DNA of 64,000 bases from Notamacropus eugenii (lineage: Eukaryota > Chordata > Mammalia > Diprotodontia > Macropodidae): NCBI RefSeq assembly GCF_028372415.1, contig NC_092874.1, forward strand, positions 58,193,865 through 58,257,864, given 5' to 3'. Positions 11,344 to 21,759 of this stretch are shown here, in pieces; the stretch's first letter is position 1; each line of letters opens with the position of its first letter. The notes beneath the pieces were generated by a model that saw nothing but the letters and a program-made list of their open reading frames with translations, did not search any database and was not told the origin of the DNA. A program made the position numbers and the translations under genes.

Positions 11344-11480
11344 CCTGCTGTCATGGCGATGTTGTAGAACGTGAGCCAGAAGGTGGCCAGTAAGCCCAGG
11401 CGCCTCTTCTTGACCGTCTCTTTCTCCTCGCCCGCTTCGGAGGAAGCCCCGTTGCCGCCTTCGTCCTCGCTGGACGCCAT
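11344..11480 (-). CDS. HACD1: HACD1 coding exon 1 (3-hydroxyacyl-CoA dehydratase 1, N-terminus)
   Basis: Read on the minus strand, an ATG at 11480-11478 in a strong Kozak context (GCCACCATGG) opens a 45-codon exon starting [19 protein letters not shown] and ending with the membrane-entry stretch [19 protein letters not shown]. It closes with a consensus GTAAGT donor (11343-11338), splitting a glycine codon after two bases. From memory this matches human HACD1 (MASSDEDG..., WLTFYDIAMTAG). The family is an ER multi-pass enzyme that removes water from 3-hydroxyacyl-CoA in very-long-chain fatty acid elongation; HACD1 is prominent in muscle. Only the acidic cytosolic N-terminus and the start of the first membrane helix are in this exon, so the catalytic Tyr/Glu residues cannot be inspected. 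The exon sits in a CpG island and points away from STAM. I found no further HACD1 exon between 1 and 11337, so intron 1 likely runs off the left edge. Confidence 0.93.
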
Positions 11481-12013
11481 GGTGGCCGCACACCCCTGCG
11501 GGGAAGAGGAGGAGGAGGAAGAGGAGAAACGGAGCGGGCAGGGCAGAGCAGAATGGAAGCGGCGCTGACAGCGGGGAAGGCGACCCAGACTCTAGCCCCA
11601 CGTGTCTGGACCAGGGGGCTCGGAGGCCCGCGGCCAGCGCCTCTCACACCGCGAGGGAGGAGCAGAGCTGACGCCCCCAGCTCTGTCTCCACCCCCCTCG
11701 GGAATCGGGCAGCGGCTGCCGGGGCCACGGCTCCGCACACGTCGGGGCACACCCCCACCCTAATGGTGGAGTTGTGGGATTGAGGGGTGCCGTGCGTTTC
11801 GTTTTCTATGGATTGTGGAGTCCATAAATTACAGATCCGAGAAAAAAAAAACTTGGCTAGCCGGGGACAGCTCCTGGTAATTACATGGGCACCTTTTGTC
11901 CCACCAAAAGATGCTGAGGCTCACTTGTATGCTGCCCTGCATGGGGCAGCCTACATTCTCTTGGGGAAGTCTTCGTGCCGATTGTCCAGTGGACCCCGTG
12001 GGGTGGATATCTA

Positions 12014-12122
12014 CTTTCAGTAGACTCGAAGCTCCTTGAGGACAGGGGCTTTGTTTGGAAGTCTGTATCCTTATTACCTAGCACAGTGCCTGATACATAG
12101 TAGGTATTTAATAAATGTTTGA
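12014..12122 (+). mobile_element. L2 3-prime end, plus orientation, upstream of HACD1
   Basis: GAAGCTCCTTGAGGACAGGG, then TAGCACAGTGCCTGATACAT and AGTAGGTATTTAATAAATG: a well-kept L2 3-prime end about 540 bp upstream of the HACD1 start codon. Confidence 0.75.
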
Positions 12123-12734
12123 TGTCTATCGTTACTTAGACTACAGGTACCAAATCTACCGGAGACCTAGTAAAAGTTGTGTGAAAATGATGACAGTAAA
12201 TATTCATTCCCAGTTTTTGCTCATTTTCCTGCCACCCCCTCGAATTTTAACCAAACTGGTTGAAGTACAGCGTGTAGGAGGGAAAGTGGAAAGGAGACTG
12301 AGAACCCTGGTTTCCCAGATAGAATGTGGGACAAAGGGACAGAATGATTAGAGCATGGATTGGCAACTTACAGAACTGGTGTAAATACTGGGAACAAAAG
12401 AGAAAGGCTGAAAGTACACTGAAGATTTTGAAGACGGTTTACTGTTAAGAATAGGATTTCAACTAGATCTCCAACACTGTCAACGCTTAGATTCTGCATA
12501 GCATTTGAGTGTCAAAGGGGTGAAGGAAAGACTAACTGTCGGTATGAGGATTTAGGAGTGCCTACTGCCTGACATTTCTTTTCGGTAAGGCACATTTTGC
12601 TTAGGCTTCTGCTTTGCAAAAAAAGCCAAAAAACTTTTGTGAAATCACCTGAAGGGAGAGAGAGAGACCACTTCAAATCAGTCTTCAATTTAGGGCTTTA
12701 TAGGGCATTCCTGGAAGCCCCCTCCTCCCCCATT

Positions 12735-12747
12735 TGCTGACTCAGCT
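12735..12747. promoter_or_regulatory. MARE/AP-1-like motif in the HACD1-STAM intergenic region
   Basis: TGCTGACTCAGCT matches the Maf recognition element TGCTGACTCAGCA at 12 of 13 positions and contains the AP-1 core TGACTCA. It lies 1.26 kb upstream of the HACD1 ATG in a stretch free of recognised repeats. Function is inferred only from the motif. Confidence 0.35.
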
Positions 12748-12791
12748 GTCTATCAATATCACTTGCAACTCAGCCAGAGAGTGACATTGCA

Positions 12792-12813
12792 GGGGGTGGG
12801 GGAGGGTGGGGGG
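12792..12813 (+). other. G-quadruplex-forming tract
   Basis: Four G-runs of 5, 5, 3 and 6 bases are separated by single T, A and T. Very short loops make this a strong predicted G-quadruplex. It lies 45 bp from the MARE-like motif, 1.3 kb upstream of HACD1. Confidence 0.65.
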
Positions 12814-13274
12814 AAACCGGGTAAGGTTTCCTCCTACATTTGCTTCCAAAATCATGAGAGTAAATTGTTGTAACAGGACTTAGATAAGTCAGCTGATATT
12901 GGAATTCCACTGTTCTTCGCCACATACACCTTTTAAATTTTTCCTTTAATTTCTATTCCATTTCTGTGCTAGTGTATATAATTTTCATTTCCCTATCCTT
13001 GCCTCTTTCTCCTCACCCTTCCACCAGTGTCTTCCTATGCTAGTGGAAATTTTGTGCACCGTTTTCACTCAAGTCTGGCACTACAGGCACCTCCTGTCTG
13101 GTTTAGTAAAACGTCAGTCAAACCTTCTTTGGGTCAGTTTTTACAATAAAAAGTCTTTAAATAGAGCAACAAGTGCAGAAATCACTTTTCCACAGTAGTG
13201 TAATAATGTTAAATCTTCAGAGCAAACTTTCCAAGATACATAGCATTTCCTCAATTATTATCCGACTATTTAGA

Positions 13275-14160
13275 AAGCTGTCTTCATCATTTCTTGCCCT
13301 GACTACTATAATAGCCTTCTAACTGGTCTCCTTGCCTTAAGTCTTTCCTTACTATAGTCCATCCTTCAGTCAGTTGCAAATTTGATTTTTCTTACTCTTA
13401 GGTGTGTCCATGTCACCTCTCCCTTCTCATTGAGCTCAAGGCTTCCTCTCCAGAATCAAACTTAGACTCGACTCTTTGAGATTTAAAGTTCTTTATAACC
13501 TGATCCTTTCTTGACTTTCTAGTCTTGTCATACCCTCCTCTCCTCTGGGCAGTCTATAATCTAGCTAAAAGGGAATATTTAATATTCCTTGCACAGGATA
13601 CTTTATCTCCCCATTGTATTTCTGCACTAGCTGCCCCCCCTGCCTGAAATCCTCTGCCCTCTTGCCTTTGTCTCTCAGACATCGAGGCTTCCTTCAAGAC
13701 AAGCTCAAATCCCACCTTCTGCAGGAGGTGGCCTTTCTATTCTCCCCTAAGTACTAGTGACTTCCCCTCTCAGACTATATTCCATTTTTTTCCCTGTATA
13801 TATCCTATATATACCTAATTTCTTGTTGTTCTGTTGTGTGACTCTTCATGACACCATTGAGTGTTTTCTTGGCAAATACAGTGGAGTGATTTGCCATTTT
13901 CTTCTCCAGCTCATTATACTGATGAGGAACTGAGGGAAACGGTTAAATGGCTTGCCCAGGGTCACACAGCTGGAAGTGTCGGAGGCAGGATTTGAACTTA
14001 GGAAGCTGAACCTTCCTGACACCAGGCCTTGCACTCTATCCATTTGCCATCTAGCTGCCCTAATTATTTACATGTAATTTCCCCCTTTGAGAGCAGGGCC
14101 TACTTTTCCCCCTTTCTTTATATCCCCAGTGCTCAGCACAACACTGAGAGTGCCTACTGT
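13275..14160 (+). mobile_element. L2 LINE 3-prime part, plus orientation, with SINE inserted
   Basis: CTACTATAATAGCCTTCTAAC begins the L2 C-terminal ORF2 block; CTTCCTTCAAGACAAGCTCA and AAATCCCACCTTCTGCAGGA are the L2 pre-tail. The 3-prime end resumes after the SINE at about 14063 (GAGAGCAGGGCCTACTTTTC). Confidence 0.68.
13826..14062 (-). mobile_element. tRNA-derived SINE, reverse orientation
   Basis: Reads TGTTGTTCTGTTGTGTGACT, GATTTGCCATTTTCTTCTCC, GGGTCACACAGCTGGAAGTG and ends CATTTGCCATCTAGCTGCCC, the reversed head. CCTAATT-like sequence lies at both borders. Same family as copies near 16436, 35341 and 38095. Confidence 0.75.
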
Positions 14161-14379
14161 TCCTCTTGCTCCTTTGCATTTACCTAATATCTATACTTTA
14201 TACCATATTTTCTCTTCTGCTTTGCTTATATCTCCTTTCCCCAAACACTCCCCTATCCTACTGATTCTCATCAAGAAAGCAAGGTAACTTCTTAGACTAA
14301 TTCTTCAAAAGGTCATTATTCTGGTGGCAGACTCTCCATGAATACAGACATTGTCTATTCTAGGCACATATTCAAAGCT

Positions 14380-15235
14380 TTGTAGGATATGTTAAAGCTT
14401 ATGTTGTGTCTGAACTCATTATCTTCCTCAAACCCATTCCTCTTCCTAACTTCTCTATTTGAGAAGTGCTATCATCGGTCCAGTCACCCAGGTGTGAAGC
14501 CTTGGTCATTCTTGACTCCTCACTTTCTTAGCCCACATCCAACTGGCTGCCAGGTCTCATCTCTTGTAGCTCCTATCTCTTTCTTTCCACCCATGGGCCC
14601 ACCACATCATTTTAGGCCTTCTGTTATGTTTTCCTGGTGCTACACTGGAATTAGTAAAATAGAATTCAAACTTCTTGAGGGGAGGGATGGTCTTACTTTC
14701 GTTTTTGAATTCCCACTGACTAGAACAGTACAAATAAAATAGGTCCTTAATACTTATTGACTGACATTTAAAGTTCTTCACAATTTTCTGGATTATTACA
14801 TATTTTCCCCTTCAAACACTCATTGTCCCAGCCAAACTGACCTGTTTTTCCTCATAAACATTACTTCGAAAATTTTTAACAGCACAGACATTCATGCCTG
14901 GAATATAATTCCTTTGCCTCATCCCTTTAAAACTCAGTTCAAGTGCCACCTCCTGTATGAAGCTTTTCCTAATCCGCTTAGCTACTGATGTCTCCTATCC
15001 ACATAAAAAATCTGTATCTCCATACACATACACACACACATATATATCATACTTTATATTCACACTTGATACATAGGTACCAATAAACTTTGTATCTATG
15101 TATATGTATTTCTCCCTCTGATACAATATTCATCCTTTGAAGTTTGGAAGTTTTATTTTTGCCTTTGCATGCCTAGAATTTAGCACAATAGATGACAAAT
15201 AGTATATACAAAATAAGTACTTGATTATTTGTGGT
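14380..15235 (+). mobile_element. L2 LINE 3-prime part, plus orientation
   Basis: GTGTGAAGCCTTGGTCATTC starts the L2 ORF2 segment (NLGVILDSS-like); TCAGTTCAAGTGCCACCTCC and AGCTTTTCCTAATCC are the pre-tail. A CA/TA-rich tract lies at about 15020-15060. The tail fades near 15235. Confidence 0.62.
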
Positions 15236-15514
15236 CAAAATCTTTGAAAACCCACATTCACCTATACAGTGTGATAAAACAGTGGAATACAATTTTAGTG
15301 GAGGAAGACAGGGTATATGCCAGTGGTATAACAGAATTTTTAAAGTGCTATTATTATAAAATCAACACACACAACTTCCCTAGTTCACTCTGAAATGTTA
15401 ACATTTATTTTTATGATTAGTTCTGTTCATATTGAAATGAACCCTACTTCTCATAAGGTACCTTTTAAAAACACATTGAGGGGTAAACACCTATTCAATG
15501 CCACATATAAAAAT

Positions 15515-16120
15515 CCATGTTTCATTTATTCAGTTATTTACTGAGTACATAACACTGCAGTAGGCATGAAGGGAGATATAAAGGAGTATAAATCAAGATA
15601 TTCTTTCTCTATGAACTTGCAGTCTAGTGAAAAGTTAAATATTGAAACAAAATAAATACAAAGTTAAGTGCCGAAATGAAAGGCATAGAATTAAACAATC
15701 AGTACTGTATTTCAGAAAACAGAGACGACTATTACAGTCAGGAAAATACTTTTGAAGGAAGTAAAACTTGTGTGAGGCATTGATAATTGATGAGATTTAG
15801 ATAGGCAGAGAAGACAGGGAGAGGTATTCCAGTTAAGAAGGAATGAACAAAAGCCTGGAATAAAGATTGAGCATGTGGTGTTCAGGGTCAGGGAGGGAAT
15901 TCCTGACTGGTTGGAAACGAGGGTTGGTGATATGGAAAAGTGAGATAAAATTGGAGGGGTAAATTAGGGCCAGAGCATGGAGAGTATTTCATACCAGACT
16001 CAGGAGACTGAGCTTTATTTTATCTTTATTTTGGGGCAGGAAAATGATATAATAAAATCCATATTGTAGAAAAAGATGAATCTAGCAGGGTAAAGGATAG
16101 ATCTGATCCCATTAAAATAC
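15515..16120 (-). mobile_element. L2 LINE fragment, reverse orientation
   Basis: GTACATAACACTGCAGTAGG and TCTATGAACTTGCAGTCTAG are the reversed 3-prime end; GAGTATTTCATACCAGACTC and AGATGAATCTAGCAGGGTA are reversed L2 body text. Confidence 0.6.
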
Positions 16121-16435
16121 ACATTTATATAGGATCCAGCATAGCAGTTTAAATAGTAAATTCTCTCAATGCATTTAAAACAGTTTCACTCATTTAAAAA
16201 TGAATTTTTAGAAACTTTTTAGAGTACTTCATGTAAAATGAAGACTGCTTATATTTTGTAACATAAAGGAAACTTATCACTGTAGTACTTTGCATGTTAT
16301 ATAAAATCCATTTTATGTTCATTATGCATTTCACACTAACAAATTTTTATGCTTATAGCTCACATTTATGTAGCACCTTAATATTTACAAAGCAATTACC
16401 TCCCAACAACCCTACGATATAATAGGAAGATCAAG

Positions 16436-16672
16436 CATTTTGTTGTCATTGCTCAGTTGCCTGTTGTGTCCAACTCGTTGTGACCTCATCTGGGGTTTTC
16501 TTGGCAAAGATCCTGGAGTGGTTTGTCATTTCCTTCTCTAGCTCATTTTACAGATGAGGAAACTGAGGCAAATACGGTGAAGGGACTTGGCCAGAGTCAC
16601 ACAGCTAGTAAGCGTCTGAGGCTAGATTTGAATTCAGGAAGATGAGTCTTCCTGACACTCTATCCATTTAGA
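16436..16672 (-). mobile_element. tRNA-derived SINE, reverse orientation
   Basis: TTGTTGTCATTGCTCAGTTG, TGGGGTTTTCTTGGCAAAGA, GGAGTGGTTTGTCATTTCC and GAAACTGAGGCAAATACGG are the reversed body. The tRNA-like head end (ACTCTATCCATTTA) is at the right. Confidence 0.75.
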
Positions 16673-16679
16673 TATTAGG

Positions 16680-19055
16680 ATCATTAGCATAATAAACACC
16701 TTTTCTCTATTTTTCCCCAGGGACAGATGGAGTGTTCACGGAGGATTGGCACCTCTGGTTTGAGCTTGCCAGCCCTTCTCAGGACTGTTCATGGACCTTT
16801 GTGTCCACCTGTTTCTCAGTTCGGCAGACAGGCTAAACCAGGTTGAGGGTAACCGATGGGCCTCAAACCTCTGGGTGAATTAGGGGGGTGTCTACCCCAA
16901 GCCTGAGAAGAGTTCTTCCAGGAGAATGGGCAGATGAGAACCATTTGTTCCAGTGCCTATGAAGGGGGTTGAAACAGGTGGAGTGGAGTGCTTAGAGCTT
17001 GGTCAAACATTGAGAATGCCAAGGACGGACGCTGTATCCTGGGTCACTGCCAGTTGTTTTGACTTTTGTCTTGCACACCGGATTTCAATGACTCTGGAAG
17101 AGAAAGTAAAGCTGAAGACTTTGGGCAACTCTGGCTCACTTAAATCCAGTTCAGGAACAAGTCAAAACATCATCCTGTAATGTTAGTGGTCCTTTTCCTA
17201 AATCGAAGGACTAACTACATTTCTCTCCTGAAAGAGCAATTAGTATTCTTACGTAAAAGAAAAATGATAAACTCTTAATCTTATGAGTTTTTATATTTAT
17301 TTTTCTAAACCTTCCAAATAGCAAGGTATTCTGACATGTGTATTCATGTGCCTCATTCTGATTTTCAGAGGGTGGAAAAACTTTTTCTCATTCAGATATG
17401 ACTGTATTACATTTTCAATATAAGATCTTATAAGTATTTAATATGCATGTTTAAGCAAGTATTTAAGTGATTATTGAATAAATGGTTTGCATAGTAGATC
17501 TATTAGGAGGCACTACTGTAAATCTACAGGTTTAGAGGGGCCTCCTTATCTAATCTGACCCCTTATTTTACAGATGAAGTAACTGAGGCCCGAAGTCAGG
17601 ATCTTCCCAAAGTTATATCAACAGTTAAGTGACAGTTGAAATTTCCAGTGTTAGAAAGTGGTTCAAGCAGTACAATGAACACTTATGACAGGGATTGCAC
17701 ATTTTCTGTTTTTGATGTCATTCATATTTTAACCAAGAACACCTAGGTCATTTTCTGCTTGTTTCCTTTGGTAGAGATTATTTTAGTTTGTGCCATTTCT
17801 GAGCAAAATCTCTCAGCTAGTATTATGGGAAAGTGGAATTTTACACTGGTTTCTACAATCAAATATATGCCTACTTACATAAATTTGAAGCCTGTATAAT
17901 ACTTACATTCATACATTCTCATACTCACATATATTCCATGTAGTATTAAAAGGCAGCATATTTTGACTATTGAAAAAGGAGTTAACATATGAACTCAGTA
18001 ATAGATACCACATAGATTTTATCAGATTACCTTTTGGAAACTTTGGATGACAATAATATTATAATTATTCTGAATTCTCTAGATTTGCATTTAAATAATT
18101 CTGAACTTTTGTATGTGTAGTTCAAGATTCTTAATAATAAAATAAAAGGTATATTAATTTTTATAAATAAATTAACCTTCTAGGAAATAGATAATGGTTA
18201 ACAAAATGAATATTCTTTAGTGCTTGATTTACAAAGCTACCAAGTCCTACTTAACTTATACCCATGATGATCAAGGCTTAAACAATCTGGTCACCAGATC
18301 CTTGCTGGCAACTGAAGAGTTCTCTCTCATTATTTTGGTATGAAACCAGACCAGATGTTTTTTTCTAAGTGCTTGGCTTTTTCATAAAGCCATTTTGGCC
18401 CAAGAGCTGTGTATATAGCAATTACCTGAGCAATTAGAGTAGCTTTGTTTGGAAAGAACTCCCTAATCAGCTTCCAATCCCATCAACTGTAACACTTAGG
18501 GAGAATTTTGTGGCTTTGACAACACATGTGAGACCATGGGAAGCAGGGCTGCCATGGTAAGAGGAGCCAAACATTTGTGCTGAATACTCTACATTTTTTC
18601 AAGCATTGATAATAGCTGGCTATGTTTCTTTTGCTAAGCTTTACAATGTTTGTAAGCAAAATTTAAAAAAAAGCACAAATCTTCATTGAATATTTATGAA
18701 CCTGGATAAACAGAATCTGAAATACACGGGGGAGGCAGGAGATAAAAAGCTAAGATAGTTACACAAGGTAAATTTCTTCAGCAGGGACTGTTTCATGTTT
18801 GAATGGACACCTTCAGTACCTAGCAGGATACCTCGAACATAGTACTTAAATGTTTGTTGATTAATAGATCCTTCAACTGGGAGAATTTACAGTGAAGTGA
18901 TGTATCTTTTTATATGTCCTTTGTATTCCTACAAGAGAATGTAAGGTTTGCCAGGGCAATTTGATTTTTGATTTTCCATTCTTATTGTTTAATACAATGC
19001 CTTGACTAAAGGTTCAGTGTTCATTGAAAAAAATCAAACAACCAGATCACATTAT
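16680..19055. other. Intergenic stretch between the two islands with little recognisable content
   Basis: Apart from a reversed MIR (about 17520-17660) and a short L2 end (about 18780-18870), I see no gene, RNA or clear repeat. 16730-17130 is less AT-rich, with a 75-codon frame (16953-17180) that shows no domain or splice logic. It could hold regulatory DNA for either gene. Confidence 0.5.
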
Positions 19056-19174
19056 TACATGGAAGGGTACTGGGTTCAAAGTTTCAGTCTCTGCCACTTA
19101 ACAACCATAATGACCAATTGAAAGTCACTTAGCTCTTTAGATTGGTTTTTTATTTTTCAGATGAACAAAATTTT

Positions 19175-19650
19175 AAATATAGTATATGAATGCATACTAT
19201 TGTGCTATATATATATGTATATATATACATATATATATACACACATATATATATACTAGCTATACTACTGTGCTATAAGAAATAAAGAGATGGTTTCAGA
19301 GAGACCTAGGATGACTGGTATAAACTGATGCTGAGTGAAGTAAGCAGAACCAGAAAAGTTTATGCTGTTAACATCAACATTTGAAAAAAAATGAACTCTA
19401 AGACTTCAGAATTCTGATCAATGAAATAACTAACCATGATTCTAGAGTCATGATGATGGATGAATGCTGCCCATCTCATGACACACAGATGAATTAAGAG
19501 GCCAAAAGAGAAACAGTTTAAGATCTGGCCGACATAGTCATTTGTTTCGCTTATCTGTGCTTATATGACAACCAGGGTTCTGGTTTTGTTTTGTTTTTTT
19601 CCTTCCAGCGGGTGAGGGAAGGTGAGAGCAAAAATATAATTGATTCCATA
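19175..19650 (+). mobile_element. L1 3-prime end, plus orientation, with an AT-repeat expansion
   Basis: ACTACTGTGCTATAAGAAAT, then AACTGATGCTGAGTGAAGTA and AGCAGAACCAG are the sense version of the L1 3-prime module seen reversed at 61824. A TA/CA microsatellite (19206-19257) lies within the duplicated ACTATTGTGCTATA text. The tail runs to about 19650. Confidence 0.7.
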
Positions 19651-21151
19651 ACATTTAAAAAATGAGATATGGTTGGAGTAGTTGATTTCTGAGTCATCTT
19701 CCAATTCTAAATCTATGACCTTGTACACTGAAGAGTCATAAAAAGTGATACGTGAGCCAATGGAGGTGGGGTGGGAGAGGAAATTTTCCACATTGGTTGA
19801 TTCCTAGTGTTCTTTAAAAAAACAACAAACAAAAGAACACCCTCAAAATTATTTGAGTAGAACCATGGAGTGGAGATTTTTCTGTAAGTGTGTGAAACTG
19901 CATTTTTTCTTGGCTTAAGAGCTTCACTAGCTCAATATTAGTTCTAGTGAGGGGTGACATATTCTTCTGAGGATAACTTTGGTAGCTGCCATGGAGTGAA
20001 AACCACATTTTGTACTGCTCCCTTTACCCTAAGAACATTTCAGTGCCTTCATGACCAACCCTCCGGATGGGAGCATCAACTTCTGATAACGGAAATGGAG
20101 GACACTGTCTAGAACTGACACAGTATTGGTATGCATTCTTCTCTCCCCCTTCCAGCCCCCCAGGTGTCTTTTCTGGGATGTGGGGGTGAGGTTTTCAAGA
20201 GCATAGCAGCCACGAAGGAAGATCCCCAGCCACGTGGTTCTAATAGATCGTTCCCCACCAAAGCTTCCTCTAAGAACCTCACTGATTCAGCTACGAACTC
20301 CCCTGTGGGGTGACAGACTAGAGCTGTGCGGGTGTTGGCAGCGTGGTGCACTGTGGGACCAACGCACAGAACCGGCCGGGTCCGTCACACCCCAGGGGTC
20401 CAGCTTGGCCTCTCGGACGCATCGCTTGGGCCTCCCTCGGCCCCGGGCCCTCTTGTTTCCCCACAAAGGGAATAAACGCCCCAAACGCGCGGGTTTGGAG
20501 AGCGATCCTCAAAGGGCTCTGCAAACTCAAAGAGCTACCGACAGGCTGACCTAAGAAGCCTGGATGCTCGCAGCCAACGTCCGAGCTGGGGGCTCTTGGC
20601 AGCCCCTTTTCACAAACAAGGAAACTGAGGCAGGCAGCCTAGGGCCACCCTGCCGGTTAGCGTTGGGAGCTGGAGGTGAATTCTGGTAACAAGACTTCTT
20701 AACAACCCGAGTTGGCGCGTGGGTAGGCCCCGGGGCGGGGGCTCGCTCTGCCCCCGCAGGGCCACGAGCCTCTGGGCACGCCTCCCGGGCCCCGCGGCGA
20801 GGGAAGGAGGCCTGGGTCGCCCGGCGTGCCGTTCCTTCCCCGGGGTGGCGAGAGTTCCCGGACTTGTCCGGACTCAGGATGCAGGCCCGAGGCCCGGCCA
20901 GTGCCGGCCTGCTTCTCCCGAGTCTCCTCAGTCCGCTGGGATTCTTCCAGCGCGGGCCGGCTTGCCGCAGCGCGCCTGAAGGACCTCGTCCTCCCGGGAG
21001 CCGGGTCGCGCTACGTGCGAGCCGGGGCCAAAGAAGGACATGCGGGGTTGCGTTCACGGTCAAGGCTGATTGTTTAGAAACGGGATGGAAGCGTCGGTCG
21101 GTTGGTTTATCCGGCTGGGGCTGAGAGCAGGCGTCGCGGAGGCAGCCCCGC

Positions 21152-21167
21152 TTCCCGGCATGCCCCG
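21152..21167 (+). promoter_or_regulatory. Candidate ZNF143 (SBS-type) site in the STAM promoter
   Basis: The 16 bases match the 3-prime part of the known ZNF143 consensus TTCCCRNMATGCMYYG at every position. The upstream ACTAYAA half is not preserved. It lies about 180 bp before the STAM start codon, where ZNF143 sites are typically found in CpG-island promoters. Binding is inferred, not shown. Confidence 0.45.
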
Positions 21168-21344
21168 CGGCCGAGGCCCCCTGCTCCCTCCTCCCCTCCT
21201 CGCTTCTCTCCGCCCCGCGCCTCCCCTCTGGGCCGTCGCCGCCGCCGTCGCTGCGGTCGCCGTCGCCGGGGGAGAGCCGAGGAGGGAGCGGAGGCACTCG
21301 CCGTGTCCGGGCGTCTCCGAGGAGACGCCGCCGCCGCCGCGGAG

Positions 21345-21384
21345 ATGCCTCTCTTCGCCACCAACCCCTTCGACCAGGATGTGG
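21345..21384 (+). CDS. STAM: STAM coding exon 1 (residues 1-13 plus first base of codon 14)
   Basis: Encodes MPLFATNPFDQDV, the diagnostic STAM N-terminus leading into the first VHS helix. The exon ends at G before GTAAGG, splitting the codon for Glu14 (G|AG). The ATG is chosen because it matches the family start and is the only in-frame ATG in the local open frame; upstream the frame stays open but without ATG. Confidence 0.95.
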
Positions 21385-21759
21385 GTAAGGGTCTCCGAGG
21401 CGGCTCCGGGACCCCCAGCGCCAGGCCCTGGGCCCCGGCCTCCGGCCCCAGCAGCTGTCAGCGGGCCCCGGGCTGGGCGGGGGGCGGCGGCCCATGCTCA
21501 CCGCCCCAGGCCTGGCGCGCTCTGCGGAGCCGCTCCGGGCTGCGGGAAGAGCCCCCTGGAGGCTCGGAAGTTGGAATCTGGGCCTCGGACGGTGCTCCCG
21601 TAATGTCTCTCCTGTATCGATCATCTCCAGTGGAACTTGTCTGGACCCGAGAGCGCCTCGAGAGCAGGACCTAGAATGCTGTCTTTGTGTTCCCTGCGCT
21701 TAGCACCATGACTGGCAGAGCAGAGGCGCCTCATAAATGCTTATCGACGAGGCGCGTTG

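Larger units (their letters stand above)
10590..11770. promoter_or_regulatory. HACD1: CpG island and promoter region of HACD1
   Basis: GC content and CpG density rise sharply here against an AT-rich background, and the HACD1 first coding exon lies inside. No TATA box is apparent, as is usual for CpG-island promoters. A palindromic E-box CACGTG is at 11599-11604, about 120 bp upstream of the HACD1 ATG, and CACCC-type KLF/Sp motifs occur near 11745-11758. The long apparent open frames on both strands here are a by-product of high GC. The transcription start cannot be placed from sequence. Confidence 0.8.
20330..21570. promoter_or_regulatory. STAM: CpG island and promoter region of STAM
   Basis: A second dense CpG island (GC-rich, many CGG/CCG runs) surrounds STAM exon 1. 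No TATA box is apparent. The 5-prime untranslated leader ends in a GCC-repeat run just before the ATG at 21345. A good match to the ZNF143 core is at 21152-21167. An old MIR-like fragment (about 20605-20705) with raised GC is embedded in the island. The exact transcription start is not visible. Confidence 0.8.

Noticed and set aside
10760-11393. Open frames of 204 and 153 codons on the plus strand opposite HACD1 exon 1
   Set aside because: Low-complexity Pro/Ser/Arg-rich shadow frames in the CpG island; one begins in the GT microsatellite.
11188-11758. 137- and 135-codon minus-strand frames overlapping HACD1 exon 1
   Set aside because: They use frames different from the HACD1 frame and run through its splice donor; the conserved residues are in the third frame.
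20551-21624. 357-codon open frame on the minus strand over the STAM promoter
   Set aside because: It is Arg/Pro/Gly-rich, lies wholly in the CpG island opposite STAM exon 1 and lacks domains. GC-rich sequence with few stop codons explains it.
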